Shown in pieces: positions 35,320 through 45,369 of a DNA stretch of 64,000 bases. Location: assembly GCA_003599865.1 (NCBI GenBank), contig QZKS01000068.1, positions 30,501 to 94,500 of the forward strand, written 5' to 3'. The notes beneath the pieces were generated by a model, which saw nothing but the letters and a program-made list of their open reading frames with translations, ran no database searches and had not been told where the DNA came from. The stretch is from Desulfobacteraceae bacterium. Lineage in GTDB: Bacteria > Desulfobacterota > Desulfobacteria > Desulfobacterales > SURF-7. The position numbers and the translations under genes were made by a program. Position 1 is the first letter of the stretch. Each line of letters opens with the position of its first letter.

Positions 35320-38300
35320 TTAGTGATGATACTCCTGTATGGTTTTAACGGTCATCTCCATCTTTTTCATGGCGGTAATTCCCTTGCAGATGGCCATGGC
35401 TCCGGCAATGGTGGTAGTATACGGGATGGAATATTTAAGCGCCGCCCTTCTGATCAGGTAACCATCATTACGGGGTTCGTCACCGGCTCCGGTATTAATG
35501 ATCAGTTGGATTTCACCATTGGTGATGGCGTCCACCACATGTGGTCTTCCGATGGATACTTTGTTTATTTTGACATTTTCAATATTATTTTCTTCTAGGA
35601 ATCGGGATGTTCCATGGGTAGCCATAATCCGGAATCCCAGATGATAAAACTGCTCTGCAACCGTTAAAACCAATTTTTTATCATGGTTGTGAACGCTGAT
35701 AAAAACCGTTCCTTGGACCGGAAGATTTTGACGGGCACCCAGTTGTGCCTTGGCAAATGCAGACCCGAAATCCCTGTCGATTCCCATGACTTCTCCGGTG
35801 GATTTCATCTCCGGCCCCAATAATGTGTCCACATCCGGGAACCGGTCAAAGGGAAGAACCGCTTCTTTCACGGAAACATGCAGAGGAATTACTTCTTTGG
35901 CAAGCCCCAGATCCTGAAGTGATTTTCCCAGCATCACCTTGGTTGCGAGTTTGGCCAGAGGTACGCCGGTTGCCTTGCTGACAAACGGAACGGTCCGGGA
36001 GGCCCTGGGGTTGACCTCGATGACATACAGCTGATTGCCCTTAATGGCATATTGAACATTCATCAACCCAATAACATTCAGTTCTTTTGCCATGGCTTTT
36101 GTCGCAGCCGCAATTTCTTTGAGGATTTCCTGATCCACATTTGCAGGAGGAAGAATACAGGCGGAATCCCCGGAATGAATTCCTGCCGCCTCAATATGCT
36201 CCATGATACCGCCGATGATGGTTGTTGTTCCGTCGGAAATGGCATCCACATCCAGCTCAACCGCCTCTTCCAGAAATTTGTCAATCAGTACGGGATGCCC
36301 CGGAGACGCATCAATGGCGATCCTGGTAAAGTTTTCGAGTTCCGGCCGGTTATACACAATTTTCATGGCGCGCCCCCCCAGAACATAAGAAGGTCTTACA
36401 ATCACCGGGTATCCGATTTTCTCTGCTACGGCTGCAGCACCCTGAATGTTTGTGGCGGTTCCATTGGCCGGCTGAACCAGTTTCAGTTTCTTCAACATGG
36501 ATTGAAACAGCTCCCGGTCCTCTGCGCGGTCGATGCTTTCCGGTTGTGTGCCCAGGATGGGCACACCGGCTTTATATAATGGAACGGCGAGGTTTAAAGG
36601 GGTTTGCCCGCCAAACTGCACGATAACACCGTCCGGTTTCTCTTTCTCGATGATATGCAGGACATCTTCCTGGGTCAACGGCTCAAAGTACAGCTTGTCG
36701 GATGTATCATAGTCGGTACTGACCGTTTCCGGATTGCTGTTCACCATGATGCTTTCCACGCCCTCTTCCCGCAAGGCAAAGGAGGCATGCACACAGCAGT
36801 AGTCAAACTCGATGCCCTGTCCGATTCGATTGGGTCCTCCGCCAAGGATCATTACCTTTTTCCGATCGGAAATACGGGCTTCACACTCGGTTTCATAGGT
36901 GGAGTAGTAATATGGTGTTGAAGCCTTGAATTCAGAGGCACAGGTGTCCACCAGCTTATATACCGGCCGTATGCCGGCGGAAGTTCTCCGCCCGTGAATC
37001 TCCTCAACGGATCTGCCCGTCAGGTGGGACAGCTGAATGTCGGAAAAACCGTACGACTTGGCCTGAAGCAGCAGTTCATCGGAAATATTTTTTCCGGAGC
37101 CGCATATGGATATCTTCTTTTCCAGATCAACGATCTGCCGGATCTGATGGAGAAACCAGGGATCTATCATGGTCCGTTCATAGATGGTTTCCATGGGGAT
37201 TCCGGCAAGCATTGCCTCCCGCAGGTAAAACAGCCGCTGTGAGTTGGGTGTCGCCAGCTTTTTTATGATTTCCGATTCAGTGGGAGGGCTCTCAAAACGG
37301 TCCGTATGATCTTTTCCGTCTGCCCCCAGACCGTGCCTGCCGGTTTCCAGAGAACGGATTCCTTTTTGAAGCGCTTCCTTGAAGGTCCGGCCGATGGCCA
37401 TGGTTTCACCGACAGACTTCATGGATGTGGTCAGATAATCTTCCGTTTCCGGAAATTTTTCAAAGGTCCACCGGGGAATCTTGACAACACAATAGTCCAG
37501 TGTCGGCTCAAAGGCTGCCAATGTTTCACCGGTAATGTCATTGGCGATTTCATCCAGGGTATATCCGACGGCAAGCTTTGCGGCAATTTTCGCAATAGGA
37601 AACCCGGTTGCTTTGGATGCCAGGGCGGAACTTCTGGAAACCCTCGGGTTCATTTCCACGACAATCATTTCTCCGTTTGCAGGATTGACCGCAAACTGCA
37701 CATTGGACCCGCCGGTATCCACACCGATTTCCCGAATAATGGCAATGGAAGCATCCCTCATCTTCTGGTATTCCCGGTCCGTAAGGGTCTGGATGGGTGC
37801 AACGGTAATGCTGTCGCCGGTATGTATCCCCATCGGGTCCAGGTTCTCGATCGAACAGATAATGACCACGTTATCGTTGTGATCCCGCATCACCTCCAGT
37901 TCATACTCTTTCCAGCCCAATACCGACTCCTCCAGCATCACCTGTGTGATCAGGCTGGCATCCAGACCGGCTTTGGCCATGAGATCAAGATCTTCCTTGT
38001 TATAGGCGACCCCGCCGCCGGTACCGCCCAGGGTAAAGCTGGGCCTTACAATGATTGGAAACCCGATCTGTTCCGCAATCACCCTCACTTCTTCCATGGT
38101 GGTGGCAATCCCGCTTTCCGGAATGCGAAGATTGATTTTATGCATGGCCTGTCGAAACAGATCACGATCTTCCGCCTTATTAATAGATGAGATGGAAGCG
38201 CCGATCATCTCGACATTGTATTTTTCCAGCACCCCCATCCGGGCAAGCGCCACCGCAGTATTCAGTCCGGTCTGACCGCCGAGGGTCGGCAACAGGGCGT

Positions 38301-38550
38301 CCGGACGTTCTTTTGCAATTATTTTTTCAACAAATTGGGGGGTTATCGGTTCAATATAGGTGGCCTCCGCCATCTCCGGATCCGTCATGATGGTTGCCGG
38401 GTTGCTGTTCACCAGAACCACATCAAAACCCTCTTCCCGGAGAGCCTTACACGCCTGGGTTCCGGAATAATCAAACTCACACCCCTGGCTGATAATAATC
38501 GGGCCGGCTCCAATAATCAGAATTTTCTTTAAATCAGATCGTTTTGGCAT
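35320..38550 (-). CDS. carB: Carbamoyl-phosphate synthase large subunit
   Basis: CarB makes carbamoyl phosphate from bicarbonate, ammonia and two ATP, for arginine and pyrimidines. The 1076-residue protein has two homologous ATP-grasp halves: each begins with a GAGP or GGGPN nucleotide site ([19 protein letters not shown] and [19 protein letters not shown]) and contains an [12 protein letters not shown] or [11 protein letters not shown] segment. An MGS-like allosteric domain ([22 protein letters not shown]) is C-terminal. Length matches E. coli (1073). carA is 36 bases upstream and purF one base downstream. Confidence 0.98.
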   Translation of the reverse strand: MPKRSDLKKILIIGAGPIIISQGCEFDYSGTQACKALREEGFDVVLVNSNPATIMTDPEMAEATYIEPITPQFVEKIIAKERPDALLPTLGGQTGLNTAVALARMGVLEKYNVEMIGASISSINKAEDRDLFRQAMHKINLRIPESGIATTMEEVRVIAEQIGFPIIVRPSFTLGGTGGGVAYNKEDLDLMAKAGLDASLITQVMLEESVLGWKEYELEVMRDHNDNVVIICSIENLDPMGIHTGDSITVAPIQTLTDREYQKMRDASIAIIREIGVDTGGSNVQFAVNPANGEMIVVEMNPRVSRSSALASKATGFPIAKIAAKLAVGYTLDEIANDITGETLAAFEPTLDYCVVKIPRWTFEKFPETEDYLTTSMKSVGETMAIGRTFKEALQKGIRSLETGRHGLGADGKDHTDRFESPPTESEIIKKLATPNSQRLFYLREAMLAGIPMETIYERTMIDPWFLHQIRQIVDLEKKISICGSGKNISDELLLQAKSYGFSDIQLSHLTGRSVEEIHGRRTSAGIRPVYKLVDTCASEFKASTPYYYSTYETECEARISDRKKVMILGGGPNRIGQGIEFDYCCVHASFALREEGVESIMVNSNPETVSTDYDTSDKLYFEPLTQEDVLHIIEKEKPDGVIVQFGGQTPLNLAVPLYKAGVPILGTQPESIDRAEDRELFQSMLKKLKLVQPANGTATNIQGAAAVAEKIGYPVIVRPSYVLGGRAMKIVYNRPELENFTRIAIDASPGHPVLIDKFLEEAVELDVDAISDGTTTIIGGIMEHIEAAGIHSGDSACILPPANVDQEILKEIAAATKAMAKELNVIGLMNVQYAIKGNQLYVIEVNPRASRTVPFVSKATGVPLAKLATKVMLGKSLQDLGLAKEVIPLHVSVKEAVLPFDRFPDVDTLLGPEMKSTGEVMGIDRDFGSAFAKAQLGARQNLPVQGTVFISVHNHDKKLVLTVAEQFYHLGFRIMATHGTSRFLEENNIENVKINKVSIGRPHVVDAITNGEIQLIINTGAGDEPRNDGYLIRRAALKYSIPYTTTIAGAMAICKGITAMKKMEMTVKTIQEYHH

Positions 38551-38586
38551 TTTTAACTTTTTTACCCAAAGCAGATAATAAAAAGA

Positions 38587-39744
38587 TCAGACAGAACGAT
38601 GTTTTTTCATCATCTCTCTGAAATCGTTGAACAGATAGCCTGCATCATGCGGACCGGGCGATGCTTCCGGATGATACTGGACCGCAAACAATGGATATTC
38701 CTTATGCGCAAACCCCTCAAAGGTATTGTCGTTCAGGTTGATATGGGTCAGCTCGATATTCTTTCCCGCCATGCTTTCCGTGTCTACGGCAAACCCATGA
38801 TTCTGAGAGGTGATCTCGACTTTTCCGGTTTTCAGATTTTTGACCGGCTGGTTTCCGCCCCTGTGCCCGAATTTGAGTTTAAAGGTCCTGCCGCCCAAAG
38901 CCAGGCCGAGAATCTGATTCCCCAGACAGATCCCGAAAATCGGATAGCAGCCGATCAGGGATTTCACGGACGCTATTACATCGGTTAACGGTTCCGGATC
39001 ACCGGGCCCATTGGATAAAAATATTCCATCCGGTTGATAGGACCGTATCGTATCCGGTGAAAAGGTTGCCGGAACAACCAGGACTTCACACCCGGTTTCT
39101 TCCAGGCATCGCAGAATATTATACTTGATGCCGAAATCAAAAGCCACGACCGAATATCGGGTTCCCTTTGATTTCCAGATATTCGTACCGGTTTCCGGTT
39201 TTCCGGAATCAATCCATACCCGTTTTCCGTTTTCCCAGAAATACGGTTTGCCGGTTGTGACTTCCTTCACAAGATCCTGTCCGGCCATGCCCGGTATGGC
39301 TCTGGCCTTTTCCACCAGTGAATCCGGATTACCATCGATTGTGGAAATCACCGCACGCATGGCACCGGCTTTACGGATATGACGGGTCAGGGCACGAGTA
39401 TCAAAATTTTCAATTCCCAGTATGCCTTGTTTTTGTAAATACCCGGCCAGTGTTTCCGTGGACCGGTAATTGCTCGGAAACTCCTGGTATTCTTTGACCA
39501 GAAAAGCCGATACCTGTATCCTGTCGGACTCTTCATCCTCTGGATTCACGCCATAATTGCCGATCAGGGGATAGGTCATGGTGACCATCTGCCCCCGGTA
39601 GGACGGATCGGTCAGGATCTCCTGATACCCGGACATGCTGGTATTAAAGACAACCTCTCCCGAAGCTTCCCCCGGCCCTGTAAAACTAGTGCATGGAAAG
39701 GTTCGCCCGTCTTCCAGTGCAATCAGCGCCTTGACTCTATTCAT
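38587..39744 (-). CDS. carA: Carbamoyl-phosphate synthase small subunit
   Basis: CarA hydrolyses glutamine and passes ammonia to CarB. The 385-residue protein has the N-terminal domain with [19 protein letters not shown] and a class I amidotransferase domain: oxyanion strand [11 protein letters not shown], nucleophile in [15 protein letters not shown], and the catalytic histidine and glutamate in [13 protein letters not shown]. It heads carA-carB-purF, 89 bases after the glutamate synthase genes on the same strand; a run of nine Ts follows that upstream stop, but without a hairpin. Confidence 0.98.
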   Translation of the reverse strand: MNRVKALIALEDGRTFPCTSFTGPGEASGEVVFNTSMSGYQEILTDPSYRGQMVTMTYPLIGNYGVNPEDEESDRIQVSAFLVKEYQEFPSNYRSTETLAGYLQKQGILGIENFDTRALTRHIRKAGAMRAVISTIDGNPDSLVEKARAIPGMAGQDLVKEVTTGKPYFWENGKRVWIDSGKPETGTNIWKSKGTRYSVVAFDFGIKYNILRCLEETGCEVLVVPATFSPDTIRSYQPDGIFLSNGPGDPEPLTDVIASVKSLIGCYPIFGICLGNQILGLALGGRTFKLKFGHRGGNQPVKNLKTGKVEITSQNHGFAVDTESMAGKNIELTHINLNDNTFEGFAHKEYPLFAVQYHPEASPGPHDAGYLFNDFREMMKKHRSV

Positions 39745-39833
39745 AACGTTTCTTTTTCCCCAACCAAGCTGTTATCATGATGGTCAAAAGACCCGATCCT
39801 CCTCAAGCCCATCGTTTCATTTCCAAAAAAAAA

Positions 39834-42164
39834 TTATCCCATGGGCTCATTTTCCGTTAAAAACCAGATTCCGCATGGGCATGCTCCGGCGCAGAAACCG
39901 CAACCAATGCATCGGGAATCATCTACAATATATTCATATGCACCATTTCCCAAATCCTTTCTGCTGATCGCCGCCTTGGGGCAGATGGAGATACAGATGC
40001 CGCAGTCCCTGCAATTGCCGCAGGAAGAGCATTGTGCGCCACATTGGTCCACATCGTCAAAACCGGTAATGCGGGGATCAAAATACTCCAGGCTGATTCG
40101 ATCCGTGTCGATGATCATCCTGTTCTCGGCAATGGGCTCCCGGCCTTCCAGAAGTTGGTTAATGGTCTCGGCCGCTTTTCGGCCGGCACCGATGGCATCG
40201 GTCAGAAGTCCGGGCCTGACAATATCGCCGATTGCAAAAATTCTGGAATCCGATGTCCGGTAAAAGGCGTCCACCTTGACGAACCCGCGGTCCGTTTCCA
40301 CACTTTCCGGGAGAAAATCCGTATCCGGAACATCTCCTATGGATATCACCACCGTGTCCGCTTCCAGCATTTCTCCGGTCGTCAGCAGAACCCCCTTTTC
40401 CGTCACCTCCTTCGTAAAGCACGGCCACTTGAAAACAGCGCCATACGCTTCCGCTTCTTCTCTTTCCTTTCCAAAGGATGCCGGTTCCTGAACATCGATT
40501 AATGTGATACTTTCCGCGCCTAGCCTGCCCGCTTCGGTTGCAACATCGCACCCCACGTTTCCGGCTCCGATAATGACAACCTTCCTGCCCGGCTGAATGG
40601 AATTGTTTTTGGCCCGCGCCAGGAAATCCATTGCCGGAATCATTCGCTCTTTTCCCGGAACAGGCAGTATTCTCGGCTTTTGGGCACCGGCGGCAACCAC
40701 CAGAAAATCATAATCTCCCTTGAGCCTTTCCGTTTCGTGTTTTCCGAGTTTCTGCTTCAAATGAATGTGGGGAATCACACTGGATATCCGCGCAAGCTCC
40801 GCGGTCAGCACCTCTTTTGGAATCCGGCTCTCCGGGATCACCGAGGTGATTTTCCCGCCAATGGATGGTTCCATGTCATAAATCACCGCCTCATGTCCGT
40901 TCCTGCGAAGCTGCCATGCAATGGAAAGCCCTGCCGGACCACCCCCGATCACCGCAATTTTTTTCCCGCTCTGTTCCGGAAACTCCGGAGTCCCGGCATT
41001 GATACTGGCCTTTCCGAGCTTGGTTACATCTATGGGCATCATGGACAGAATCTGACGCGTACAAGCCTGCATACATGGATTGGGACAGAGATATCCGCAA
41101 ATGGTAGCCGGAAACGGCGTATATTCCAGGGCAAGATCCACAGCCTCATCAATCCGTCCTTCCCTCACCAGTCGCCATCTTTCATGAACCGGTATTCCGG
41201 TCGGGCAAGTTCCTTCACATGGCGCTTTATATTTCCCGTTTTCCCAGACCGGAACAAACCGCCGCAGTTCACCGGTCGTAATCAATGAAATCGGACTTCT
41301 GTCCAGATTTGTCAAATCACCGATCAACCCGCCCGAACCGAGTTCTTTGTTCCACACCTCCGCCCGAAAGGATGCCATGGACCGTTTTGCAACACCGGCT
41401 TTCTCACTAGGCGACCTTGCCGTCAGCAGCTGCCAGTCCTCTCTTTTCAACAGGCTTGACAGAACATCTTCCCGGTGAATCCGTGTCAAATATTCCTTCA
41501 GGTTTTCCGAAAACCAACGCCAATCGTCATCGGATATCGGAACCTGCTTTGCATCCGTTTCGCTGTAGCCTTTGTGCGGTCCTCGAAAATATACCCTGCC
41601 TCCCACCATTCCGACCAACGGCCTGTATCCGAGTATATTCCGCGGTGTCTGCGGATTCATGCCGCAAACGACCGCAATTCCACCTGCCATGAATTCGCCG
41701 AAATAGTCTCCGACCGATCCCAATACCCAAATCTCGGGAGGCGCAAAGCGGGGATTGCTTTTGGTCATGGTCATCCCGCGTGCACCGATGTTTCCGGCAA
41801 CATAGATTTTCCCCTGAGCCATGGCGTTGGCAAGGCCGTTTCCCGCATTTCCATGAACGACGATGGTTGCCCCTGCATTCAACCAGCCCACATCATCCGA
41901 ACCAGGACCCATGATCTCAACCACGGTATTGGGAAACCCGAGAGATCCTGCTCGCTGACCGGCCTGACCCGTGATTTTTACATGAACGGATTCGTCTCCT
42001 GCCTTCCACAAACGTCCGCCGATACCATGCTGGCCAAAAGCGTTGATCTCAACAAATCGTTCCCCTTGTTCAATCGCTGCCTGGATTTTCTCTTCCAGAA
42101 TCCGGGATTCAATCCGAACGCCATCTTCCCTGCCGTCTATCCGATAACCTGTTTTACTGTCCAT
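39834..42164 (-). CDS. Glutamate synthase: GXGXG domain fused to GltD-type oxidoreductase and ferredoxin
   Basis: This 776-residue protein fuses three parts of glutamate synthase. Residues about 1-240 are the GXGXG beta-helix normally at the end of the large subunit (GQHGIGGRL, GQRAGSLGFPN, GNAGNGLANAMAQGKIYV). Residues about 315-690 are a GltD-like flavoprotein with a cysteine-rich start (CEGTCPTGIPVHERW, CGYLCPNPCMQACTR), an FAD site VIGGGPAGLSIA and an NAD(P) site VVIIGAGNVGCDVA. The end carries two [4Fe-4S] motifs (CSSCGNCRDCGICISICP, CIGCGFCAGACP). It would supply electrons to the FMN protein encoded 22 bases upstream. GGAGAAGGACC precedes the ATG. Whether it takes electrons from NADPH, NADH or ferredoxin cannot be told from sequence. 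Confidence 0.9.
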   Translation of the reverse strand: MDSKTGYRIDGREDGVRIESRILEEKIQAAIEQGERFVEINAFGQHGIGGRLWKAGDESVHVKITGQAGQRAGSLGFPNTVVEIMGPGSDDVGWLNAGATIVVHGNAGNGLANAMAQGKIYVAGNIGARGMTMTKSNPRFAPPEIWVLGSVGDYFGEFMAGGIAVVCGMNPQTPRNILGYRPLVGMVGGRVYFRGPHKGYSETDAKQVPISDDDWRWFSENLKEYLTRIHREDVLSSLLKREDWQLLTARSPSEKAGVAKRSMASFRAEVWNKELGSGGLIGDLTNLDRSPISLITTGELRRFVPVWENGKYKAPCEGTCPTGIPVHERWRLVREGRIDEAVDLALEYTPFPATICGYLCPNPCMQACTRQILSMMPIDVTKLGKASINAGTPEFPEQSGKKIAVIGGGPAGLSIAWQLRRNGHEAVIYDMEPSIGGKITSVIPESRIPKEVLTAELARISSVIPHIHLKQKLGKHETERLKGDYDFLVVAAGAQKPRILPVPGKERMIPAMDFLARAKNNSIQPGRKVVIIGAGNVGCDVATEAGRLGAESITLIDVQEPASFGKEREEAEAYGAVFKWPCFTKEVTEKGVLLTTGEMLEADTVVISIGDVPDTDFLPESVETDRGFVKVDAFYRTSDSRIFAIGDIVRPGLLTDAIGAGRKAAETINQLLEGREPIAENRMIIDTDRISLEYFDPRITGFDDVDQCGAQCSSCGNCRDCGICISICPKAAISRKDLGNGAYEYIVDDSRCIGCGFCAGACPCGIWFLTENEPMG

Positions 42165-42186
42165 GGTCCTTCTCCGCGCCCTGCAT

Positions 42187-43821
42187 CTACACTACATATT
42201 GAATTTTCAACCGTTCTGCTGCATGATAATCATTGATTCCCAGTGCATCCGACATGCCGATCGGCAGAGAAGTGGACCTCCCCAGCGGTGCGACGATCTT
42301 TTTCAATTCCGTATCAAAGCTCAGGAAAACATCCACAATACGCTGGGCCACATCTTCGGAATTCAGACGCCGGTACAGCCTTGGATCCTGAGAAGTGATT
42401 CCTTTCGGACACAGCCCGACATTGCAGATATTGCATCTGTCCGATTCCGAGCCGAGACAGCCGGCAGCAGCCTGCATGATATACTTACCGGTCTGAACCC
42501 CGCTGGCGCCCAGCATGATGAGCGCTGCAGCATTGGATGCCAGGTTTCCGGTTTTTCCCACACCGCCTCCGGCAAACAGGGGAATCTCATTCTGCTTTCC
42601 CAGTTTCACCAGGTTCAGATAGCAGTCTCTCACATTGCTGGCAATGGGATGCCCCATGGCATTCATGGAAACATTGTACGCGGCTCCGGTTCCGCCGTCT
42701 TCACCATCAATGGCAAGGCCCGCCGCATAGTTGTTCCTGGTCAGATTGTTCAACACGGCAAGAGATGTTGACGATGCTGAAATCTTGGGATAAACCGGTA
42801 CCCGAAATCCCCAGGCCATGTACATGGACTGGGTCATTTTTGCCACGGCTTCTTCAATCGAATATTTGGTCTGATGCGTCGGGGGACTGGGCAGGCTGAC
42901 ACCCGCAGGCACTCCCCGAATGGCGGCAATCAGCTTGTTCACCTTGTACCACATCAGCAAACCGCCATCTCCCGGCTTGGCACCCTGTCCGTATTTGATT
43001 TCAACGGCGCAGGGATCTGCTTTCATATCCGGAAGGGCATGAAGGATCTCGTCCCAGCCGAAATACCCGGAAGCAATCTGCAGAATCACATACTGCAGGA
43101 AGCGGCTTCGCAGAAGCCTGGGAGGACATCCTCCTTCACCGGTACACATTCTTACCGGCATTTTCATCTCTTCATTCAGATATGCCACCCCCATCTGAAG
43201 ACCTTCCCACATGGTAGGAGACAACGCGCCAAAGGACATGCCGCCGATCACCAGGGGATATATTTCACGAACCGGCGGAATCCAGCCGTTTTCCTTCAGG
43301 TATTTCAGGTTGTCTTCCGGAGATAGAATCCTTCCCAGAAGCGTGCGGAGTTCAAATTCATGACGCCCGGCATCCAGAGCAGGGTCCGTGAGCATGGAGA
43401 TCCGAATGAATTTTATCTGATCCAGAATACCACCGACAACATTCCGGCGACCGCCCCTGCGTCTTGGCTGTCCGCCCTGATTCTGATGATAGATCAATTT
43501 GTCGGATTCATCACTCCTTGCAGGAATAATGGCATCATTCGGGCACACCATGGTACACATGCCGCATCCCACGCAGGCGTGCTGAGGATCTGTTTTCTGA
43601 CGAATTCCATGGTATATCTTGAAAACATTTGTCGATGCCGGGTTCAGATCAAGGCTGGTTTCAACAACCCGTTTCCGAAAAACACCCAGCTCCAGAGCAT
43701 GAACAGGGCACACTGCCGTGCAACTGCCGCACAGCGTACATTTATCCTTGTTCCACAAGATTTGCCAGAGCAAATCCTTGATGCTTAACGTTGAAGGCGT
43801 AATGGGTCTGTTTGCTGGCAT
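42187..43821 (-). CDS. Glutamate synthase FMN-binding domain with N-terminal ferredoxin domain
   Basis: The catalytic synthase core: it makes glutamate from 2-oxoglutarate and glutamine-derived ammonia. The 544-residue protein begins with two [4Fe-4S] motifs (CTLCGSCTAVCP, CVGCGMCTMVCP), then the FMN barrel with GGMSFGALS, GEGGCPPRLL, QGAKPGDGGLLM, DGEDGGTGAAY and the cysteines of CNICNVGLCPKGI that hold the 3Fe-4S cluster. Archaea, Thermotoga and many sulfate reducers have this short stand-alone form. It overlaps the glutaminase gene by 37 bases; AGGAGATTACCAT precedes the ATG, inside that gene. Confidence 0.92.
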   Translation of the reverse strand: MPANRPITPSTLSIKDLLWQILWNKDKCTLCGSCTAVCPVHALELGVFRKRVVETSLDLNPASTNVFKIYHGIRQKTDPQHACVGCGMCTMVCPNDAIIPARSDESDKLIYHQNQGGQPRRRGGRRNVVGGILDQIKFIRISMLTDPALDAGRHEFELRTLLGRILSPEDNLKYLKENGWIPPVREIYPLVIGGMSFGALSPTMWEGLQMGVAYLNEEMKMPVRMCTGEGGCPPRLLRSRFLQYVILQIASGYFGWDEILHALPDMKADPCAVEIKYGQGAKPGDGGLLMWYKVNKLIAAIRGVPAGVSLPSPPTHQTKYSIEEAVAKMTQSMYMAWGFRVPVYPKISASSTSLAVLNNLTRNNYAAGLAIDGEDGGTGAAYNVSMNAMGHPIASNVRDCYLNLVKLGKQNEIPLFAGGGVGKTGNLASNAAALIMLGASGVQTGKYIMQAAAGCLGSESDRCNICNVGLCPKGITSQDPRLYRRLNSEDVAQRIVDVFLSFDTELKKIVAPLGRSTSLPIGMSDALGINDYHAAERLKIQYVV

Positions 43822-44915
43822 ATGGTAATCTCCTGGCGATCCGGTCCCACAATAACGGTATCCAGATACATGGGTTGAAAATCCTTGCTTTTATCACGGT
43901 CCGGAATCACTGCATCCAAACCACAGATTTCCGATGAAAATGCATAATAACCGGGGTGACCGCCCACAACCCCCGGTCTCAATTTTTTCCGGTCCTGGGC
44001 CATAAAAACCGAGTGGTCCGGCAGACATCCGATCACACAATTCGGACCATCAATAATCAAACGGCGGCAGGTTCTCTTCAGGTGTTTTAAAAAATCGGAA
44101 TTGGGATGGTTTTCAAGATCTTCCCCCTGAAGCGGTGTAATGATATGTTTGTATGCATCCACCCCCAGACCCAGTTTCTTGATGGTATAGTGAAGAATGT
44201 GGGTAAATACTTCGGAATCGGACTGAAACCCGGTATATCCGGGAAATCCCCGTGACATCAAATATTCTTTTATGGGAATAAATGCCGTATTTTCACCATT
44301 TGTCATGGTTGAATATCCTTCCACAAAAAATGGATGGCAGGCATACAGATTAATCGCATAATTGGTATTCTGCCGTCCTTGTGCCATAACTACCCGGGCT
44401 TTGAGATCATTTCGATCCAGCCCGAGATAATGTCCGACACGTAAAGGATCTCCGATCTCTTTCAGCATGATCACATCCGGCCAGAATGAAAAAACAATCA
44501 TATCCTCTTTTTCCTGGCCCATTTCACGCAACTGAAGCCTGATCAGCAGCAGTTTTTCCCCCAGTTCCTCAAAACACAAGCCTTCCCATTCTTTGGGATA
44601 TTCATACGCTCTGATCAAATAAAAGTCCCGTTCCGGTACACCTGGAATCTGATCTTTCGGGACCCGGATGGACAGCTTGTACTTTGTCATAAACCCGAGA
44701 TTCATCATAAATGAATCCAGACGCTTCAAACCCTCAGTGGTGAAAATACCGGACAGAATCGGAGACTCCTTGATATCCTCAAATGGTCCGGCAAGGTCGC
44801 GCAGAAAAAGACCAACGCCGGAACCATCATGCCCTTCCCGCATGATATCCAATGCTTCCAGTGCAACCATCGGTGATTGTGGCGTTTCGCTGGTTAATGC
44901 AAATAAACGACACAT
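43785..44915 (-). CDS. Glutamate synthase glutaminase subunit (class II amidotransferase)
   Basis: The 376-residue protein is the Ntn-type glutaminase normally found at the N-terminus of GltB, here a separate gene. The nucleophile is C2 (MCRLFAL), exposed after removal of Met. The REGHDGSGVGLFL segment and TMTNGENTAFIPIKEYL, SDSEVFTHIL are typical of this stand-alone family. It would produce ammonia for the FMN subunit encoded next. AAGGAGAG lies three bases ahead of the ATG. The operon of three glutamate synthase genes has a sigma-54 promoter at 45016-45031. Confidence 0.9.
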   Translation of the reverse strand: MCRLFALTSETPQSPMVALEALDIMREGHDGSGVGLFLRDLAGPFEDIKESPILSGIFTTEGLKRLDSFMMNLGFMTKYKLSIRVPKDQIPGVPERDFYLIRAYEYPKEWEGLCFEELGEKLLLIRLQLREMGQEKEDMIVFSFWPDVIMLKEIGDPLRVGHYLGLDRNDLKARVVMAQGRQNTNYAINLYACHPFFVEGYSTMTNGENTAFIPIKEYLMSRGFPGYTGFQSDSEVFTHILHYTIKKLGLGVDAYKHIITPLQGEDLENHPNSDFLKHLKRTCRRLIIDGPNCVIGCLPDHSVFMAQDRKKLRPGVVGGHPGYYAFSSEICGLDAVIPDRDKSKDFQPMYLDTVIVGPDRQEITICQQTDPLRLQR

Positions 44916-45015
44916 GGTGCTCTCCTTAGTATAAACAATAAAACCGGAATTACGGTTATTACCATAACGATCCGAATGAGAATCGTCTTATAAAACATCG
45001 AACCGAAGATTACAA

Positions 45016-45031
45016 AGCAATGAATATGCCA
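45016..45031 (-). promoter_or_regulatory. Sigma-54 promoter of the glutamate synthase operon
   Basis: Minus strand TGGCATATTCATTGCT: GG and GC exactly ten bases apart, matching the -24/-12 pattern TGGCAC-N5-TTGCW at 10 of 11 fixed positions. It is about 100 bases before the glutaminase ATG. Confidence 0.82.
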
Positions 45032-45132
45032 AACAAGCGGCCCTATCAATATAACATATCGATATCAAAATAGTTTTAAATAAAAACAGTGCGAAAATCC
45101 GCTTCAAGCAACCTGTCGATAATGACGATAAA

Positions 45133-45178
45133 ATACCTTTTTGTAAAAAACCCCCGGTTCAAACTTACATAAATGTAA
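45133..45178. promoter_or_regulatory. Paired inverted repeats, putative enhancer of the glutamate synthase operon
   Basis: TTACATAAATGTAA (45165-45178) is a full match to TNACA-N4-TGTAA; ATACCTTTTTGTAA (45133-45146) matches with two changes. Centres are 32 bp apart and 111 and 143 bp upstream of the -24 element. Confidence 0.6.
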
Positions 45179-45369
45179 ACCGATCACCATTTACACCTTT
45201 TTTATCCTGCGCAAAAAAAGAAATTTTTTTGCATAACACAGTTGCAATGTTTTTGAAAGCCGAGTTTTGCACTATGGATTCGACAGGCTATGAAAATGAT
45301 ATCCGCTTTTGCCGGTGATTGTGACTGTATGATTCCGGTTCGCTTGAGATCTGCAGAAATGGTGTTGAT

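Larger units (their letters stand above)
44916..45369. other. Intergenic regulatory region of the glutamate synthase operon
   Basis: This 454-base gap contains the sigma-54 promoter and the inverted repeats listed separately, and the end of the pilB-like gene lies at its right side. A third, poorer copy of the repeat (TTACACCTTTTTTA) is at 45191-45204. I see no gene in it. Confidence 0.7.
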
